From assembly GCA_028290165.1 (NCBI GenBank), contig JAQGKJ010000103.1:1-6837 (forward strand): 6,837 bases of DNA, given 5' to 3'. This DNA is from Bradyrhizobium sp. (GTDB taxonomy: Bacteria; Pseudomonadota; Alphaproteobacteria; Rhizobiales; Xanthobacteraceae). The position numbers and the translations under genes are program-made. Of this stretch, positions 5,310-6,837 are shown piece after piece. The notes below the pieces were generated by a model that saw nothing but the letters and a program-made list of their open reading frames with translations, had not been told where the DNA came from and made no database searches. The first letter of the stretch is position 1. Every line of letters starts with the position of its first letter.

Positions 5310-6837
5310 GCCTGCACCAGCGGACCCGGATTTTTCACGTAGCGGTGCTTGATAGCGTCCGCGGTCCAGTAGGCGAGCGCGCCGACCGGCCCGGTCGGAT
5401 TGTAGGACGAATTGTGCGGGAACACATTGGCGCCAACCACGAACAGATTGTGGCAATCCCAGCTCTGCAGATATTTGTTGACCGCGCTGTCGCGCGGATT
5501 GGTGCCCATGATGGTGCCGCCGGTATTGTGCGTGCTCTGGTAGGGCACCACGGTCCATGGGTCGGTGCGCGCGGCCGCCGGGTTGAGCTTTGTCGGATTC
5601 ATGGACTTGGCGATGTCGTTGACCAGTTGGGCGGCGTGGCGGCCCATCTTGTGCTCGTTCTCCTGGTAGTCGAAGGTCATGCGCATCAGCGGCTGGCCGA
5701 AGGCGTTGCGATAGGTCGGGTCGAGGTCGTAGCAATTGTAGCGGTTGGCCATCACGCTCCCGCTGGCATTGATCACCATCGCGGTCTGATACCACTTCGC
5801 CGTCGCCCGCTTCCATTCGCTGCCCCATTGCGGCGTGCCGGACGGCACCGGGCGGTAGCCGATCGGCAGCGGCGTGTTGAAGCCGCCGGAGACATTATAG
5901 CCGCCGACGAAATTGTGCGGCGCGCGGTCGAAGGCCCAGTTGGTGTTGAAGTCGTCGATGGTGGCATTGGAGCCGCCGGCGTTCATGAACGGGTTGAAAT
6001 ATTTGCCCTCGAAAAACAAGGTCGCGTTGGCGCCGGTCTGGTAGCAATAATTCTTGCCGATCACGCCTTGCTGCGCGACCGGATCGTAAGGCGTGCCTAT
6101 GCCCGACAGCAGCATCAGGTGCACATTGTTGATGGCATAGGCGCATAGCAGCACGATGGTCGCCGGCTGCTCGAATTCCTCGCCGTTGAGTATGTTGGTG
6201 TAGGTGACGCCGGTGACGCGCTTGCCGTCGGAATCCTTGAGCACCTTGGTCACCCAGGAATGGGTGCGCAGCTCGAAATTGGGGTTGCGCATCGCGATCG
6301 GGATGACGGTGAGGTGCGGCGATCCCTTGGCATTGGCCTCGCAGCCGAAGCGCTGGCAATAGCCGCAATACTGGCAGGCGCCGAACTTGGATCCGTCCGG
6401 GTTGGTATAGGCGCGCGACGCGTTGGCGGACGGCCGCGGGAAGGGATGATAGCCGTTGTTGCGCGCCGCCTCGTTGAACATCTGGCTCGCCAGGATCGGG
6501 GTGAGCGGCGGCAGCGGGTAGTCGCGCGCGCGCGGCGCCTCGAACGGGTTGCCACCCGGCTGGATCTCGCCGCGCAGGTTGCCGGCCTTGCCGGAGATCG
6601 CGGCCGTGTATTCGAACTTGTCGTAGTAAGGCTCGAGCTCCGCATAGGTGATGCCCCAGTCCTGGATCGTCATGTCGTCCGGGATGAAGGCCTTGCCGTA
6701 GCGCTCCTCATACATCGAGCGCACCTTGAACTCCATGTCGGTCCACCGCCAGGTGTGGCCGCTCCAATGCACCGCCGACCCGCCGACCACCTCGCCCGGC
6801 AGGAAGGAGCCGAGCCGCCGCATCGGCAGCGCCTCCT
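5306..6837 (-). CDS. GMC-family FAD-dependent oxidoreductase, gluconate/sugar dehydrogenase type (N-terminus outside window)
   Basis: The frame is open to the right edge, giving 509 visible residues; the family is usually 550-600 long, so the N-terminal GxGxxG FAD motif is probably just beyond the edge. Numbering here is from the internal Met at 6823. FAD-domain residues EVVGGSAVHWSGHTWRW (11-27) are the GMC segment that follows the first motif. A cysteine cluster, CQYCGYCQRFGC (C150, C153, C156, C161), resembles the iron-sulfur region of bacterial FAD-dependent sugar dehydrogenases. The C-terminal GMC domain holds STHNTGGTIMG (430-440) and FPHNSSYNPT (439-onward region, 468-477): H432 and N475 are 43 residues apart, the same spacing as the catalytic His pair of glucose oxidase, with Asn second as in choline and cholesterol oxidases. 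The enzyme should oxidise an alcohol or sugar hydroxyl and pass electrons to the overlapping cytochrome c gene product. It is probably exported, but any signal is out of view. No small gamma subunit is visible; it could lie upstream. Substrate unknown. Confidence 0.92.
   Translation of the reverse strand, partial: EALPMRRLGSFLPGEVVGGSAVHWSGHTWRWTDMEFKVRSMYEERYGKAFIPDDMTIQDWGITYAELEPYYDKFEYTAAISGKAGNLRGEIQPGGNPFEAPRARDYPLPPLTPILASQMFNEAARNNGYHPFPRPSANASRAYTNPDGSKFGACQYCGYCQRFGCEANAKGSPHLTVIPIAMRNPNFELRTHSWVTKVLKDSDGKRVTGVTYTNILNGEEFEQPATIVLLCAYAINNVHLMLLSGIGTPYDPVAQQGVIGKNYCYQTGANATLFFEGKYFNPFMNAGGSNATIDDFNTNWAFDRAPHNFVGGYNVSGGFNTPLPIGYRPVPSGTPQWGSEWKRATAKWYQTAMVINASGSVMANRYNCYDLDPTYRNAFGQPLMRMTFDYQENEHKMGRHAAQLVNDIAKSMNPTKLNPAAARTDPWTVVPYQSTHNTGGTIMGTNPRDSAVNKYLQSWDCHNLFVVGANVFPHNSSYNPTGPVGALAYWTADAIKHRYVKNPGPLVQA

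Noticed and set aside
4932..5828. A 298-residue version of the cytochrome c
   Set aside because: The extension overlaps the GMC gene in another frame, is Arg/Gln-rich and would bury the signal peptide inside the protein.
5063..6148. A 361-codon open frame on the plus strand opposite the GMC oxidoreductase
   Set aside because: Its low-complexity Arg/Val/Ala/His composition and antisense position to a clear enzyme gene mark it as a codon-bias shadow.
1..6837. Mobile element, CRISPR, tRNA or rRNA signals
   Set aside because: Reading both strands showed no transposase or integrase motifs, no regularly spaced repeats and no cloverleaf-like stretches; the genes are intact and compact.

Overview
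The window is GC-rich, densely packed chromosomal DNA. Protein similarity and codon choice suggest an alphaproteobacterium, most likely in the Bradyrhizobium/Rhodopseudomonas/Afipia group. That assignment is by recognition only and was not tested. Seven protein genes are supported, two of them cut by the window edges. No RNA gene, CRISPR array, insertion sequence or long repeat was seen, and no intergenic gap exceeds about 90 bases.

Left edge (1-717, plus strand): the C-terminal 238 residues of a beta-propeller protein of the virginiamycin B lyase (Vgb)/streptogramin lyase-like family. It converges on everything else, since all other genes lie on the minus strand.

The minus strand is read from right to left. 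First comes a GMC-family FAD oxidoreductase of the gluconate/sugar dehydrogenase type (5306-6837, N-terminus outside the window). It overlaps by an ATGA junction with a small exported monoheme cytochrome c (4932-5309). Together they look like a periplasm-facing dehydrogenase and its electron acceptor. A 90-base gap follows, with a weak terminator candidate, a plausible sigma70-type promoter and a strong Shine-Dalgarno sequence before a GTG start. Then comes a complete tripartite tricarboxylate transporter (TTT): the binding protein tctC (3828-4841), the small membrane subunit tctB (3195-3752) and the large membrane subunit tctA (1626-3179). Two bases after tctA begins a TIM-barrel sugar phosphate isomerase/epimerase-like protein (793-1623), translationally coupled to it.

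Working model (inference): the flavoprotein and cytochrome oxidise a sugar, polyol or related alcohol in the periplasm, the TTT system imports an organic or sugar acid, and the isomerase acts on the imported compound or a derivative. The substrate cannot be read from sequence, and the dehydrogenase and transporter may be separate transcription units. The most unusual details are a four-cysteine cluster in the flavoprotein, a glutamine where relatives of the isomerase usually carry a metal-binding histidine, and the very compact dehydrogenase-cytochrome pair. Nothing here clearly amounts to an undescribed system.
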